A DNA stretch of 64,000 bases from Prostheceraeus crozeri (taxonomy: Eukaryota; Platyhelminthes; Polycladida; Euryleptidae): positions 10,001 to 74,000 of the forward strand of contig CAJQUW010004768.1 of NCBI GenBank assembly GCA_907163375.1, read 5' to 3'. Below, in pieces: positions 43,886 to 53,900 of this stretch. Under the pieces are notes generated by a model. The model was not told the origin of the DNA. It ran no database searches and was given only the letters and a program-made list of their open reading frames with translations. The translations under genes were made by a program, and so were the position numbers. Within the stretch, counting starts at the first letter, position 1, and each line of letters opens with the position of its first letter.

Positions 43886-44872
43886 TTAGTTAAATGTTCT
43901 AGGAAATATCTTTTGATCATAGAAGGCTGATTTCCTATTAAAATAATGCGGCCTATTAAAGTTATTCATATAACGAGCACTATATTCCTCTGATTTTCTC
44001 CAATCTCTTTGATCGCGTTCCGGTATCCTCCAATTACGGCATAATTGTTTGCAGATCATGTTAGAGTTCTGGTTTCTTCTATGAAAGTGATTTTGTTTCG
44101 TGTGAAATCTGCTATCATTAGAACAATTCTTATGAGATCGAAATTTAAAATTCGTCTGCTTGTAAATAAATTTGTTTTCGCTGTTAATAGTTATTAAATG
44201 TTTGTCTGAATTAAAAAACAATCTTTTGTTCTCCCAAATAGCACAGCTTTTTTCTTCTTCACCATTAATTATTTCTCTCCATTGATTTTCTCGGAGTTCT
44301 GCTTCTTTGCTGTCATAATGTTCATTTAAATATTCAATCATTTCATTGTCTATTTCTTCCACAATTTTTGCTTTGATATCTGCTGTCAGTCTAAGTCTTT
44401 TAATTTCATATTCGCATTCCTTCATACACAGTTCTTTTCGAAGTTCTCTTTCTTGGTCACTATGTTGAGCCACCGGGTTTTTAAACAATTTCCTCGGAAT
44501 TCTTACATTTTTGTCATTCATAGCCTGCTCATAAATTTCTGCGATTGATCTATTTTTGATGGCCTCGTAATAGGCAAATTTTCTTCGATTGATCTTCTTA
44601 TTCCAATCCAACGTCGGGATGGAAATTCTTGACAATTTTTTAGACACATTAGTGATATCCACTTTTATTTCATTTTTGAGTTTTTGCATACCTTTCGTTT
44701 CGCTTTTTATGTCATTCAAATCCAGCTTGATATCCAACTGGAATGTACTCAAAAGTCTGTACAAAGTATTTACCGTTGAAGTTAGCCCACTGATTTTATT
44801 TTCTATCATTTCCATTTTATCATAGAGAACTTGAGCTTTATCCTGTGAAGGTTGCTTCCATCGGGAATCCAT
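43886..44872 (-). CDS. Array unit B protein, 328 aa, unknown function
   Basis: The ATG at 44872 opens MDSRWKQPSQDKAQVLYDKM. Residues about 10-80 are heptad-like (coiled coil). Residues about 85-200 are charged (NRRKFAYYEAIKNRSIAEIY, IPRKLFKNPV, then ELRKELCMKECEYEIKRL). The C-terminal 100 residues are basic and rich in Asn, Arg, His and Phe (FRSHKNCSNDSRFHTKQNHF), suited to RNA binding. No zinc knuckle or enzymatic motif is seen. It may be an ORF1-type RNA-binding protein of a Penelope-like element, since its 3' end carries the same motif as PLE3; that link is inferred. Confidence 0.7.
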   Translation of the reverse strand: MDSRWKQPSQDKAQVLYDKMEMIENKISGLTSTVNTLYRLLSTFQLDIKLDLNDIKSETKGMQKLKNEIKVDITNVSKKLSRISIPTLDWNKKINRRKFAYYEAIKNRSIAEIYEQAMNDKNVRIPRKLFKNPVAQHSDQERELRKELCMKECEYEIKRLRLTADIKAKIVEEIDNEMIEYLNEHYDSKEAELRENQWREIINGEEEKSCAIWENKRLFFNSDKHLITINSENKFIYKQTNFKFRSHKNCSNDSRFHTKQNHFHRRNQNSNMICKQLCRNWRIPERDQRDWRKSEEYSARYMNNFNRPHYFNRKSAFYDQKIFPRTFN

Positions 44873-44968
44873 TTTTGTCAAAAACAATTAAAAAAGGGGA
44901 TATCCAAAAATGGCAATAAATATATGAAAATAATAGCCCGAAGGAAGGCAATCAAAACTAAGGATATA

Positions 44969-45013
44969 AATCCCGACCGGTTTCAGTCCTTTTCTTGGAC
45001 TTCTCAAGGGATT
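44969..45013 (-). ncRNA. Hammerhead variant between units B and C
   Basis: Same motif and strand as the unit frames, 1,218 bp from the one at 43751. Confidence 0.65.
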
Positions 45014-45432
45014 AATGATTATATTTTTGAAATTCAGCACAAATTCATATCATGTCTAATGTTTACATAGAGATGTATATATAATGTTGTTAGGAATGTT
45101 ATGTTAGTAAAATGTTCAAGGAAATATCTTTTGATCTTAGAAGGCTGATTTCCTATTAAAATAATGCGGCCTATTAAAGTTATTCATATAACGAGCACTA
45201 TATTCCTCTGATTTTCTCCAATCTCTTTGATCGCGTTCCGGTATCCTCCAATTAAGTCAATAAGTCAATAAGTCAATAAATGTTTATTTCCAAATACTTT
45301 GGGAAACATGGAAAATATGGGGAACATGTGTGTGAACAAAAACATTCGTGTTTCAAACACAACTATTGAAACTCAGACATCAAAAGTACATTTCAAGCGT
45401 GGGGTCAATTTCAACAATAAAAGAAATCGTAT

Positions 45433-46264
45433 TCAGGAATGAGAGGAGAAAAATTTGCTTCTAAATGTCATTCTGTTTGTGTTCTCTGTAGTAGACTGTC
45501 TCAACTCTTTAGCTTTTTGAAGAAATTTAGCAATGCATTTAAGATTATTTGGAATATGCGTGTTCATCAATTTGTAGAACTCAGTTGTACTTTTGCAGTG
45601 GCATAATATCGATACTAGTTCCTGTCGTAATTTCTGATATCTTGAACATTCAATCATAAAATGATGCAAATTTTCTACACGTGAATCACTGCATTGCTCA
45701 TATTGACGTTCTTCATACCTCAAACGATTTCCATAAATGCCGGTGATAACTTCTAAGTTGTGGTTTAATGCTCTATACTTCAGTATGATGTTGATATAGT
45801 TATAATCGATATCAACATTTAGATATGACTTAATAGTATCGTCAAACAGACATAACTCCAAATAATTTAGCCCAGAATGGCTGTTTTTTGCTGAAGACAT
45901 CCACTACTCCCTATGATAATCAGCTAATCGACCTTTTGTAATCCTTAAATATAATTGTTTATCAACAATGAACTGTGTATCCCATAATTCAGATAGGCTG
46001 AGTTTTGTAAGCAATTGCTTTATTCGCCAGCACCATGTGTATCTACTATCGTGTCCGTTTGAAAAAATATTTGAATAAATCGCCTTGTATGCTTCCTTTA
46101 TGATGCTTCTGTCATCGCTTGCAATGATTCTTATCCAATAACATATTGCTGATTTATAAAAATGAAAACTCATTGGATGTATTCCAAATTCACCTATGAG
46201 ACAATAATTTGGAGTATTCCGCTTTAAATGATGATACCTTTTATAAAATTGAAATTGCAGTTGA
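45433..46264 (-). pseudogene. LINE-D ORF2 C-terminal extension, frame-shifted and stopped
   Basis: After the stop at 46266 homologous coding continues in another frame: LDQLQFQFYKRYHHLKRNTP, then MSFHFYKSAICYW (to 45904), a TAG, and MSSAKNSHSGLNYLELCLFD (45433-45900) with a Cys-His cluster (QCSDSRVENLHHFMIEC). The LINE fragment at 61108-62296 has the same extension (FYKKYHHLGITTPNYCIIG and SYLELCRF), so it is a real part of the protein family, not chance. Its function is unknown; many LINEs carry a nucleic-acid-binding zinc region here. Confidence 0.75.
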
Positions 46265-46265
46265 T

Positions 46266-48860
46266 CTAAACTTTTAAATTATTAAAGAAACAAAATTCTG
46301 CACAGTATTTTATCTTCGATAAAGTCAGCATTTCAAATGTATTTTTTAGAATATCTCCACTAACTTGGCCAAATTCTCTAAGCTGTTTAGCTGTTAAATA
46401 TGCAGCTTGTTTACCTTTAGCTGTTAAGTGTTCCAAATGGCATTTATTATTTTTTGATATCCACATTCCTAAGTACCTGTATTTGTCAACAACTTCAATA
46501 GACACCTTTCTGTTATTAAGATTGATATCTAATTTACTCAATTTAGCGCTGATATTATGAGTCATAATCTTAGTCTTGTCATAATTGATTCTGAGTCCAT
46601 TTTCTGAACAATACTTGTAAAGCGCTACAATTTGATTACTCAAGCCACGTTTGCTCTTACTCATTAACAGTATATCATCAGCATATATGAGTGATGATAC
46701 CTCGAAATCAAATATTTTTATTGGGTCAAATTTGCTTTTGTCAGCATCTAAGATATGAATTAAATCATTTATATAAATACTAAATAAAGTTGGCGATAAC
46801 GCGTCACCTTGGGGAATTCCATTCTCAAGTTTGAAGGATTGTGTCTCGTTGGCATCAAAAAGTACTTTGTATTCTTTGTTTATGATAGTCTTAACTATCA
46901 ATGATATAAGCTTGCATTTAGGTATCAGACGCTTCAATTTAACAATCAATCGCTTTTTGGGAATAGAATCAAACGCTTTCGATAAATCTACGAAGCACAA
47001 GAACAAAGGGCGTTTCATATTTTTGTAAATTTGCATGACTTCTTTGATAATTAATATATTATCCAATGCAGAACTTCCTTTTTTGAAACCGGTTTGATTC
47101 TTCTCTATAACTTCATTTCTAAGCAGCCAATCATTTAGTCGTGCATTAATTATTTTTGTTAGAATTTTCTCTATACAAGATGATAGATTAATAAACCTAT
47201 ATGAATTGGGATAATTTTTACTTCCTTTTTTAAATATTGGGGAAATCCAACTACTATTCCAAGGGATTTCATCAGGTTTGCTTAACACGTCATTATATAT
47301 TTTTTCCAGAGTTTCGACTGTTTCGTTTTCACATGACTGTAATACTTCGTAGACAATTTTGTCTGGACCACTTGTTTTCCGTAGCTTTGCTTCTTTAAGA
47401 GCATTTTTTATTTCAGTTTGTGTTATTCTACTATCTAGATGATCAATGCTTAACCAGGCTTTAGAAATTTTTGGTACATATTTATGAGATATATCTATGT
47501 TTCTTGACAGCTTGGAGTCGTTGCTTATAATATGGTTACGAAATTCTGAAGCATTTAACCTACATTTTCTACGTTTCAGCCTTGCAATATCCTTATTTTC
47601 ATTAATTAGCTGCCAATATCGTCTATGATCATGATTCATTTGTGCATTTTTCAAATGTATTAGCCTATTTCGCTTTTCTTTTCTTCTATCCACTTTTACA
47701 ATTTTATTCAAAATTCTTTTACTTTCCATCAGTCGAATGAGATTTTCATTTGTAGGGAATTGTTTCCAGCGAGATACATTTCTTTTATAATTTTTTCTAA
47801 ATTCTCGTGTCTCACTTGATAGAACTACCTTTCGATTTTGATTTTTAGTGTTCATGATACATGATGAATTAATCGCATTTAATTCTTTATAAATAGAAAT
47901 AACTGACAAATTATTTTCCAGAATTTTTTTATTCAAATTTTCACATTGTTTTGTAAACTTTTCATTATCAAAGCAGTCAGAAACATCGTTTGTCCATTTA
48001 TATGGTTTTATCAATTTGTTTCTATGACACTTTCGATTAGAAAGCTGCTCCTGTTTCGTAAACTCCGATTTCAATTCAATTTGAAATTTGATTTGCATTG
48101 GGGAGTGGTCCGTATAAACAACTGGCTCCATTATTTGAAAATAAGTAAGATGATTTATCATCGATTCAGATAAAAGAAGGTAATCAATCACGGATTTCCG
48201 TACTTCATTATTTTGATATCTATAATATGTGCATCTACCTTCAGAATTATTTTCCAATCTGCCATTTGCAATTATCAGAGAAGTCTCATTGCAAAAATTT
48301 ATTAAGTCTCGGCCCATTGTGTTTATCATTAAGTCGTCTGATTTTCTATCACAAAGTCCCAAGTTGGAATAATTGGTTTCATTACCAATTCTACCATTGA
48401 AATCGCCGATCATTATGATGTTTTTCATTTTAAATTGAGTCATGTATTGTTCAATATTTTCGTATAATTCTCGGTCTTTATAATTTGAATCGCGATTGTC
48501 CACATAGCAAACAATCAAGAACAGATCCTGTAGATTATTCCAATATGTGCTACTTAATTTGAGTATTTGTAAATTACCTTTTTCTTTAACCAAATTTTCA
48601 ACATCTGGCTGTGAAATATTATCAATCTCTTTTACGAATATCGAAACACCTTTTATATTTCTCCCACGATTATTATTTTTTTCTACATTTGTGTGAAAAC
48701 TGGAGTAATTTCCTTGCAGCGATTGTTCATTGTTAACATTTAAGTGGGTTTCCGTAAGACATATAATATCAGCATTTTGTGTATCCTTTAAGAAATCACT
48801 ATTTCTAGTTTTATTCTCATTCAATCCGTTTATATTTACATAGAACAATTCTATATTCAT
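46266..48860 (-). CDS. LINE-D ORF2, APE endonuclease and reverse transcriptase
   Basis: The likely start is the ATG at 48860 (MNIELFYVNINGLNENKTRN), 62 bp after ORF1; the frame is also open upstream to 49166, overlapping ORF1 in another frame. Endonuclease: ICLTETHLN, MIGDFNGRIGNE, YTDHSPMQI. RT: TSGPDKIVYEVLQ, NQTGFKKGSSALDNILI, CFVDLSKAFDSIPKK, GIPQGDALSPTLFSIYIND, SSLIYADDILLMS (intact YADD), YRYLGMWISKN. The core is whole. The frame ends at AAAGTTTAG, where homology passes to another frame. The clade is uncertain; a relative lies at 61-62 kb. Confidence 0.88.
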   Translation of the reverse strand: MNIELFYVNINGLNENKTRNSDFLKDTQNADIICLTETHLNVNNEQSLQGNYSSFHTNVEKNNNRGRNIKGVSIFVKEIDNISQPDVENLVKEKGNLQILKLSSTYWNNLQDLFLIVCYVDNRDSNYKDRELYENIEQYMTQFKMKNIIMIGDFNGRIGNETNYSNLGLCDRKSDDLMINTMGRDLINFCNETSLIIANGRLENNSEGRCTYYRYQNNEVRKSVIDYLLLSESMINHLTYFQIMEPVVYTDHSPMQIKFQIELKSEFTKQEQLSNRKCHRNKLIKPYKWTNDVSDCFDNEKFTKQCENLNKKILENNLSVISIYKELNAINSSCIMNTKNQNRKVVLSSETREFRKNYKRNVSRWKQFPTNENLIRLMESKRILNKIVKVDRRKEKRNRLIHLKNAQMNHDHRRYWQLINENKDIARLKRRKCRLNASEFRNHIISNDSKLSRNIDISHKYVPKISKAWLSIDHLDSRITQTEIKNALKEAKLRKTSGPDKIVYEVLQSCENETVETLEKIYNDVLSKPDEIPWNSSWISPIFKKGSKNYPNSYRFINLSSCIEKILTKIINARLNDWLLRNEVIEKNQTGFKKGSSALDNILIIKEVMQIYKNMKRPLFLCFVDLSKAFDSIPKKRLIVKLKRLIPKCKLISLIVKTIINKEYKVLFDANETQSFKLENGIPQGDALSPTLFSIYINDLIHILDADKSKFDPIKIFDFEVSSLIYADDILLMSKSKRGLSNQIVALYKYCSENGLRINYDKTKIMTHNISAKLSKLDINLNNRKVSIEVVDKYRYLGMWISKNNKCHLEHLTAKGKQAAYLTAKQLREFGQVSGDILKNTFEMLTLSKIKYCAEFCFFNNLKV

Positions 48861-48921
48861 AAATTTTCGTTGTTCTCTTTTATCCTTTCCTATTATTTCA
48901 TCCTCCCCTTCCTCCAACTTA

Positions 48922-50130
48922 TCAAAAATATTGATTATTATCGTAGTTATTACGTGCTGAGTAATATGCGTGTCTGTCATCATGTGTTCTGTAGTGATTG
49001 TTTGGTTGTTCTTGATGATTTGGTGCTGCATGTCTGTTTCGGTCATTAAATTGATTATCTTGCCGTTGGAAATTTCTGTTTTCATAACTTTGTTGATGTG
49101 GTCTACCATTTGTTCGCTGTCCATAATAACGATTTCTTGGAATTCTTCGTTCATTTGTCCATTCATAGTGTCTGAAGTTTTGCCTGTTTCTTCGATATAT
49201 TATTGGTCTTTGATGTACTATCGGCCTTGCGACATAGCGGTTGGTGTTGTACCAGCAATACCACGATATATGTCCACGTCTTCCACAAATGTAGCAAGAT
49301 TTAAGTCTTTCTGGATTTTGATGTCGACGCTTGGACGTTTGATGGACCTCTTGTTGTTGAGCTTTGTTATCTGCTTGGATTTGTCGATGAGTTTGCTGTT
49401 CATTTCGTAATGGTTGGTCACGTAGTGCAGATGCTGGAAGGAATGATGCATAGCGTGCATTTGGTGGACTCAATTGTACAGTTCGGAAACGGTCTTCATG
49501 CAAAGCCTTTACAGTTGAATGCATTTCATCGATGTTATCACTTATTTTTCTTATTTTCAAGTTAATTTCTTTCAAGGAGTTGTCAATATCTTCAATTGCA
49601 TCATCTTTATTTGTATCATCGTCATCAGTTACTTCGTTTTCATCATCAATTTCCTCACATTGGTTTGTTTTTGCTCTAGTCGTGTTGATTTCCGCAAACC
49701 GAGCTTGAATGATGTCTGCTTTGAGCTCTCTAATCTCCTTATCATTTTCTTTCATCTGTAGTTCGTAGGTCTGAATCGATTTCAGCAGATCCTCTCTTTC
49801 TCGCATGTGCTTTTTCTTTAGCTTTTCCATCTCGGCTTCATAATCGTGTTTTTGGCTGTTCTGTTGATTTTGATGTGATTCAATATGTTTTGTAATGTTT
49901 TGAATGTCTGTAGGATAGCTGTTGTACATACAAGTTTCACACGTGTACTTGCGCTTTGTTTTTAGATATTTAACAAATTCATATGATGGTAGGCTAGTAC
50001 AACATGAATGAAAGAGTCTGTCACATTTATCGCAAACCACATGGATGTCCAATTCAGATATCACACTTTTGCACACTCCACATCGTCGATCGCCTGATTC
50101 CGCTGGAGATATCGGTTGTGACATAATCAT
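48922..50130 (-). CDS. LINE-D ORF1, PHD and CCHC zinc-finger protein
   Basis: The ATG at 50130 opens MIMSQPISPAESGDRRCGVC. Residues about 17-75 form a PHD/RING-like finger (CGVC, CDKCDRLFHSCC, CETC). A long coiled coil (about 95-160) and an Asp/Glu stretch follow. A zinc knuckle CYICGRRGHISWYC (CX2CX4HX4C) and a basic tail rich in Arg, Asn, Gln and Tyr end the protein. It should bind element RNA. 402 aa and unbroken. Confidence 0.87.
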   Translation of the reverse strand: MIMSQPISPAESGDRRCGVCKSVISELDIHVVCDKCDRLFHSCCTSLPSYEFVKYLKTKRKYTCETCMYNSYPTDIQNITKHIESHQNQQNSQKHDYEAEMEKLKKKHMREREDLLKSIQTYELQMKENDKEIRELKADIIQARFAEINTTRAKTNQCEEIDDENEVTDDDDTNKDDAIEDIDNSLKEINLKIRKISDNIDEMHSTVKALHEDRFRTVQLSPPNARYASFLPASALRDQPLRNEQQTHRQIQADNKAQQQEVHQTSKRRHQNPERLKSCYICGRRGHISWYCWYNTNRYVARPIVHQRPIIYRRNRQNFRHYEWTNERRIPRNRYYGQRTNGRPHQQSYENRNFQRQDNQFNDRNRHAAPNHQEQPNNHYRTHDDRHAYYSARNNYDNNQYF

Positions 50131-50553
50131 ATCGTATTCACACAAAATTTAGATTAGATTTCTATATACAATAGCAATGAAGAATGCAAAGTCACTGATA
50201 TCTTACCTATTGTCTAGGTAATTGTCGTAGAAATCAATACAAAGTTCAATAGAAAGTCTGGACGGTTGGCGTGAAATTGCTGCTTCAACAAAGACAGTGA
50301 AGTCCGCTCACGAAGTTCAACTAGATAGGGGGTTGTGAATAAATGAAAAAATAGCTACAAAAAAGCAAAACGTTAGAAAGCTACAACAAAACTGACACCA
50401 AACGACTAGAAATGCAACAAGGATTATTACAGTACCAAAAACTACGAAAAACGCTTATCTACAACTATGATTATAGTGAAAATTCGACTAAATGACAGGA
50501 GCTACTGAAAACACGACCCCACGCTAACATGAATGACAATGTAAGTGTAATTA

Positions 50554-51389
50554 CGGCATAATTGTTTGCAGATCATGTTAGAGTTCTGGTTTCTTCTATG
50601 AAAGTGATTTTGTTTCGTGTGAAATCTGCTATCATTAGAACAATTCTTATGAGATCGAAATTTAAAATTCGTCTGCTTGTAAATAAATTTGTTTTCGCTG
50701 TTAATAGTTATTAAATGTTTGTCTGAATTAAAAAACAATCTTTTGTTCTCCCAAATAGCACAGCTTTTTTCTTCTTCACCATTAATTATTTCTCTCCATT
50801 GATTTTCTCGGAGTTCTGCTTCTTTGCTGTCATAATGTTCATTTAAATATTCAATCATTTCATTGTCTATTTCTTCCACAATTTTTGCTTTGATATCTGC
50901 TGTCAGTCTAAGTCTTTTAATTTCATATTCGCATTCCTTCATACACAGTTCTTTTCGAAGTTCTCTTTCTTGGTCACTATGTTGAGCCACCGGGTTTTTA
51001 AACAATTTCCTCGGTATTCTTACATTTTTGTCATTCATAGCCTGCTCATAAATTTCTGCGATTGATCTATTTTTGATGGCCTCGTAATAGGCAAATTTTC
51101 TTCGATTGATCTTCTTATTCCAATCCAACGTCGGCATGGAAATTCTTGACAATTTTTTAGACACATTAGTGATATCCACTTTTATTTCATTTTTGAGTTT
51201 TTGCATACCTTTCGTTTCGCTTTTTATGTCATTCAAATCCAGCTTGATATCCAACTGGAATGTACTCAAAAGTCTGTACAAAGTATTTACCGTTGAAGTT
51301 AGCCCACTGATTTTATTTTCTATCATTTCCATTTTATCATAGAGAACTTGAGCTTTATCCTGTGAAGGTTGCTTCCATCGGGAATCCAT
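50554..51389 (-). pseudogene. Array unit C frame, cut by LINE-D
   Basis: From the ATG at 51389 it matches unit B until NMICKQLCRN, where LINE-D has inserted. The rest of the unit C frame is at 45100-45254. One residue differs from unit B in the visible part (Met for Ile in SRISIPTLDW). Confidence 0.8.
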
Positions 51390-51485
51390 TTTTGTCAAAA
51401 ACAATTAAAAAAGGGGATATCCAAAAATGGCAATAAATATATGAAAATAATAGCCCGAAGGAAGGCAATCAAAACTAAGGATATA

Positions 51486-51530
51486 AATCCCGACCGGTTT
51501 CAGTCCTTTTCTTGGACTTCTCAAGGGATT
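51486..51530 (-). ncRNA. Hammerhead variant between units C and F
   Basis: Same motif; its distance to the one at 44969 is 6,517 bp, exactly 1,218 plus LINE-D and its duplication. Confidence 0.65.
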
Positions 51531-51599
51531 AATGATTATATTTTTGAAATTCAGCACAAGTTCATATCATGTCTAATGTTTACATAGAGATGTATATAT

Positions 51600-52041
51600 A
51601 ATGTTGTTAGGAATGTTATGTTAGTAAAATGTTCTAGGAAATATCTTTTGATCTTAGAAGGCTGATTTCCTATTAAAATAATGCGGCCTATTAAAGTTAT
51701 TCATATAACGAGCACTATATTCCTCTGATTTTCTCCAATCTCTTTGATCGCGTTCCGGTATTCTCCAATTACGGCATAATTGTTTGCAGATCATGTTAGA
51801 GTTCTGGTTTCTTCTATGAAAGTGATTTTGTTTCGTGTTAAATCTGCTATCATTAGAACAATTCTTATGAGATCGAAATTTAAAATTCGTCTGCTTGTAA
51901 ATAAATTTGTTTTCGCTGTTAATAGTTATCAAATGTTTGTCTGAATTAAAAAACAATCTTTTGTTCTCCCAAATAGCACAGCTTTTTTCTTCTTCACCAT
52001 TAATTATTTCTTTCCATTGATTTTCTCGGAGTTCTACTTCG
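51600..52041 (-). repeat. Array unit F (partial) up to the inversion joint
   Basis: C-terminal part of the unit frame (from about residue 205) read on minus, ending at the joint with unit D at 52040/52041. The last 56 bp have no mirror in D. Confidence 0.8.
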
Positions 52042-52494
52042 AGCTGTGCTATTTGGGAGAACAAAAGATTGTTTTTTAATTCAGACAAACATTTAATAAC
52101 TATTAACAGCGAAAACAAATTTATTTACAAGCCGACGAATTTTAAATTTCGATCTCATAAGAATTGTTCTAATGATAGCAGATTTCACACGAAACAAAAT
52201 CACTTTCATAGAAGAAACCAGAACTCTAACATGATCTGCAAACAATTATGTCGTAATTGGAGGATACCGGAACGCGATCAAAGAGATTGGAGAAAATCAG
52301 AGGAATATAGTGCTCGTTATATGAATAACTTTAATAGGCCGCATTATTTTAATAGGAAATCAGCCTTCTAAGATCAAAAGATATTTCCTAGAACATTTAA
52401 CTAACATAACATTCCTAACAACATTATATATACATCTCTATGTAAACATTAGACATGATATGAACTTGTGCTGAATTTCAAAAATATAATCATT
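52042..52494 (+). repeat. Array unit D (partial), mirror of F
   Basis: Starts within the unit frame at SCAIWENKRLFF and runs to the unit end on the plus strand; frame 52069-52371 is the C-terminal part. Confidence 0.8.
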
Positions 52495-52539
52495 AATCCC
52501 TTGAGAAGTCCAAGAAAAGGACTGAAACCGGTCGGGATT
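52495..52539 (+). ncRNA. Hammerhead variant between units D and E
   Basis: Same motif on the plus strand, 3' of the unit D frame. Confidence 0.65.
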
Positions 52540-52635
52540 TATATCCTTAGTTTTGATTGCCTTCCTTCGGGCTATTATTTTCATATACTTATTGCCATTT
52601 TTGGATATCCCCTTTTTTAATTGTCTTTGACAAAA

Positions 52636-53622
52636 ATGGATTCCCGATGGAAGCAACCTTCACAGGATAAAGCTCAAGTTCTCTATGATAAAATGGAAAT
52701 GATAGAAAATAAAATCAGTGGGCTAACTTCAACGGTAAATACTTTGTACAGACTTTTGAGTACATTCCAGTTGGATATCAAGCTGGATTTGAATGACATA
52801 AAAAGCGAAACGAAAGGTATGCAAAAACTCAAAAATGAAATAAAAGTGGATATCACTAATGTGTCTAAAAAATTGTCAAGAATTTCCATCCCGACGTTGG
52901 ATTGGAATAAGAAGATCAATCGAAGAAAATTTGCCTATTACGAGGCCATCAAAAATAGATCAATCGCAGAAATTTATGAGCAGGCTATGAATGACAAAAA
53001 TGTAAGAATTCCGAGGAAATTGTTTAAAAACCCGGTGGCTCAACATAGTGATCAAGAAAGAGAACTTCGAAAAGAACTGTGTATGAAGGAATGCGAATAT
53101 GAAATTAAAAGACTTAGACTGACAGCAGATATCAAAGCAAAAATTGTGGAAGAAATAGACAATGAAATGATTGAATATTTAAATGAACATTATGACAGCA
53201 AAGAAGCAGAACTCCGAGAAAATCAATGGAGAGAAATAATTAATGGTGAAGAAGAAAAAAGCTGTGCTATTTGGGAGAACAAAAGATTGTTTTTTAATTC
53301 AGACAAACATTTAATAACTATTAACAGCGAAAACAAATTTATTTACAAGCAGACGAATTTTAAATTTCGATCTCATAAGAATTGTTCTAATGATAGCAGA
53401 TTTCACACGAAACAAAATCACTTTCATAGAAGAAACCAGAACTCTAACATGATCTGCAAACAATTATGCCGTAATTGGAGGATACCGGAACGCGATCAAA
53501 GAGATTGGAGAAAATCAGAGGAATATAGTGCTCGTTATATGAATAACTTTAATAGGCCGCATTATTTTAATAGGAAATCAGCCTTCTATGATCAAAAGAT
53601 ATTTCCTAGAACATTTAACTAA
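52636..53622 (+). CDS. Array unit E protein, 328 aa, unknown function
   Basis: Same protein as unit B, essentially identical over its length, on the opposite strand. The ATG at 52636 is preceded by the unit spacer (GGATATCCCCTTTTTT). That two copies far apart in the array keep the full frame points to recent copying; purifying selection cannot be judged from such close copies. Confidence 0.7.
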   Translation: MDSRWKQPSQDKAQVLYDKMEMIENKISGLTSTVNTLYRLLSTFQLDIKLDLNDIKSETKGMQKLKNEIKVDITNVSKKLSRISIPTLDWNKKINRRKFAYYEAIKNRSIAEIYEQAMNDKNVRIPRKLFKNPVAQHSDQERELRKELCMKECEYEIKRLRLTADIKAKIVEEIDNEMIEYLNEHYDSKEAELRENQWREIINGEEEKSCAIWENKRLFFNSDKHLITINSENKFIYKQTNFKFRSHKNCSNDSRFHTKQNHFHRRNQNSNMICKQLCRNWRIPERDQRDWRKSEEYSARYMNNFNRPHYFNRKSAFYDQKIFPRTFN

Positions 53623-53712
53623 CATAACATTCCTAACAACATTATATATACATCTCTATGTAAACATTAGACATGATATGAACTTGTGCTGAATTTCAAA
53701 AATATAATCATT

Positions 53713-53757
53713 AATCCCTTGAGAAGTCCAAGAAAAGGACTGAAACCGGTCGGGATT
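53713..53757 (+). ncRNA. Hammerhead variant at array right end
   Basis: AAUCCC (53713-53718), UUGAGA, AGUCC/GGACU hairpin, GAAAC, CGGUC, GGGAUU (53752-53757). 91 bp after the unit E stop. Exactly 1,218 bp from the previous one. Confidence 0.65.
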
Positions 53758-53832
53758 TATATCCTTAGTTTTGATTGCCTTCCTTCGGGCTATTATTTTC
53801 ATATATTTATTGCCTTTTTTGGATATCCCCTT

Positions 53833-53838
<6 letters not shown>

Positions 53839-53897
<59 letters not shown>
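53839..53897. repeat. (TA)n tract right of the array
   Basis: About 29 TA units joining the array to the 5' region of LINE-E. The IY-repeat frames through it are artefacts. Confidence 0.9.

Positions 53898-53900
<3 letters not shown>

Larger units (their letters stand above)
45255..50548 (-). mobile_element. LINE-D, full-length 5.3-kb non-LTR retrotransposon in array unit C
   Basis: Flanked by an exact 5-bp target duplication AATTA (45250-45254 and 50549-50553); the other units show the empty site 'cctccaattacggcat'. The 3' end is a (TATTGACT)n tail (45255-45279, reversed). ORF1 has PHD and CCHC fingers, ORF2 endonuclease and RT. The 5' UTR is about 400 bp. All parts are present, so this is a full-length, recent insertion with few breaks. 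Confidence 0.93.
40416..53838. repeat. Array of 1,218-bp units, tandem then inverted
   Basis: Units A, B, C and a partial F lie head to tail on the minus strand; a partial D and a full E mirror them on the plus strand. The spacing of a fixed landmark is exactly 1,218 bp in every step, once the mariner (2,072 bp plus TA) and the LINE (5,294 bp plus 5 bp) are removed. The symmetry centre is near 52013, with a loop of about 56 bp (51986-52041). Each unit holds a 328-aa frame, then a hammerhead-like motif 3' of it on the same strand. Both array ends are in the spacer between motif and next ATG, at (TA)n tracts. The 3' motif is shared with PLE3, so a PLE relative is likely. Confidence 0.9.

Noticed and set aside
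43371-52919. Conserved 78-aa and 72-aa frames opposite the array frame, present in several units
   Set aside because: They repeat only because the units are near identical; they lie antisense to the longer frame and show no family features.
40416-53838. CRISPR array or ordinary satellite
   Set aside because: Units are 1.2 kb, coding and partly inverted, with no short repeat-spacer pattern; the window is eukaryotic.
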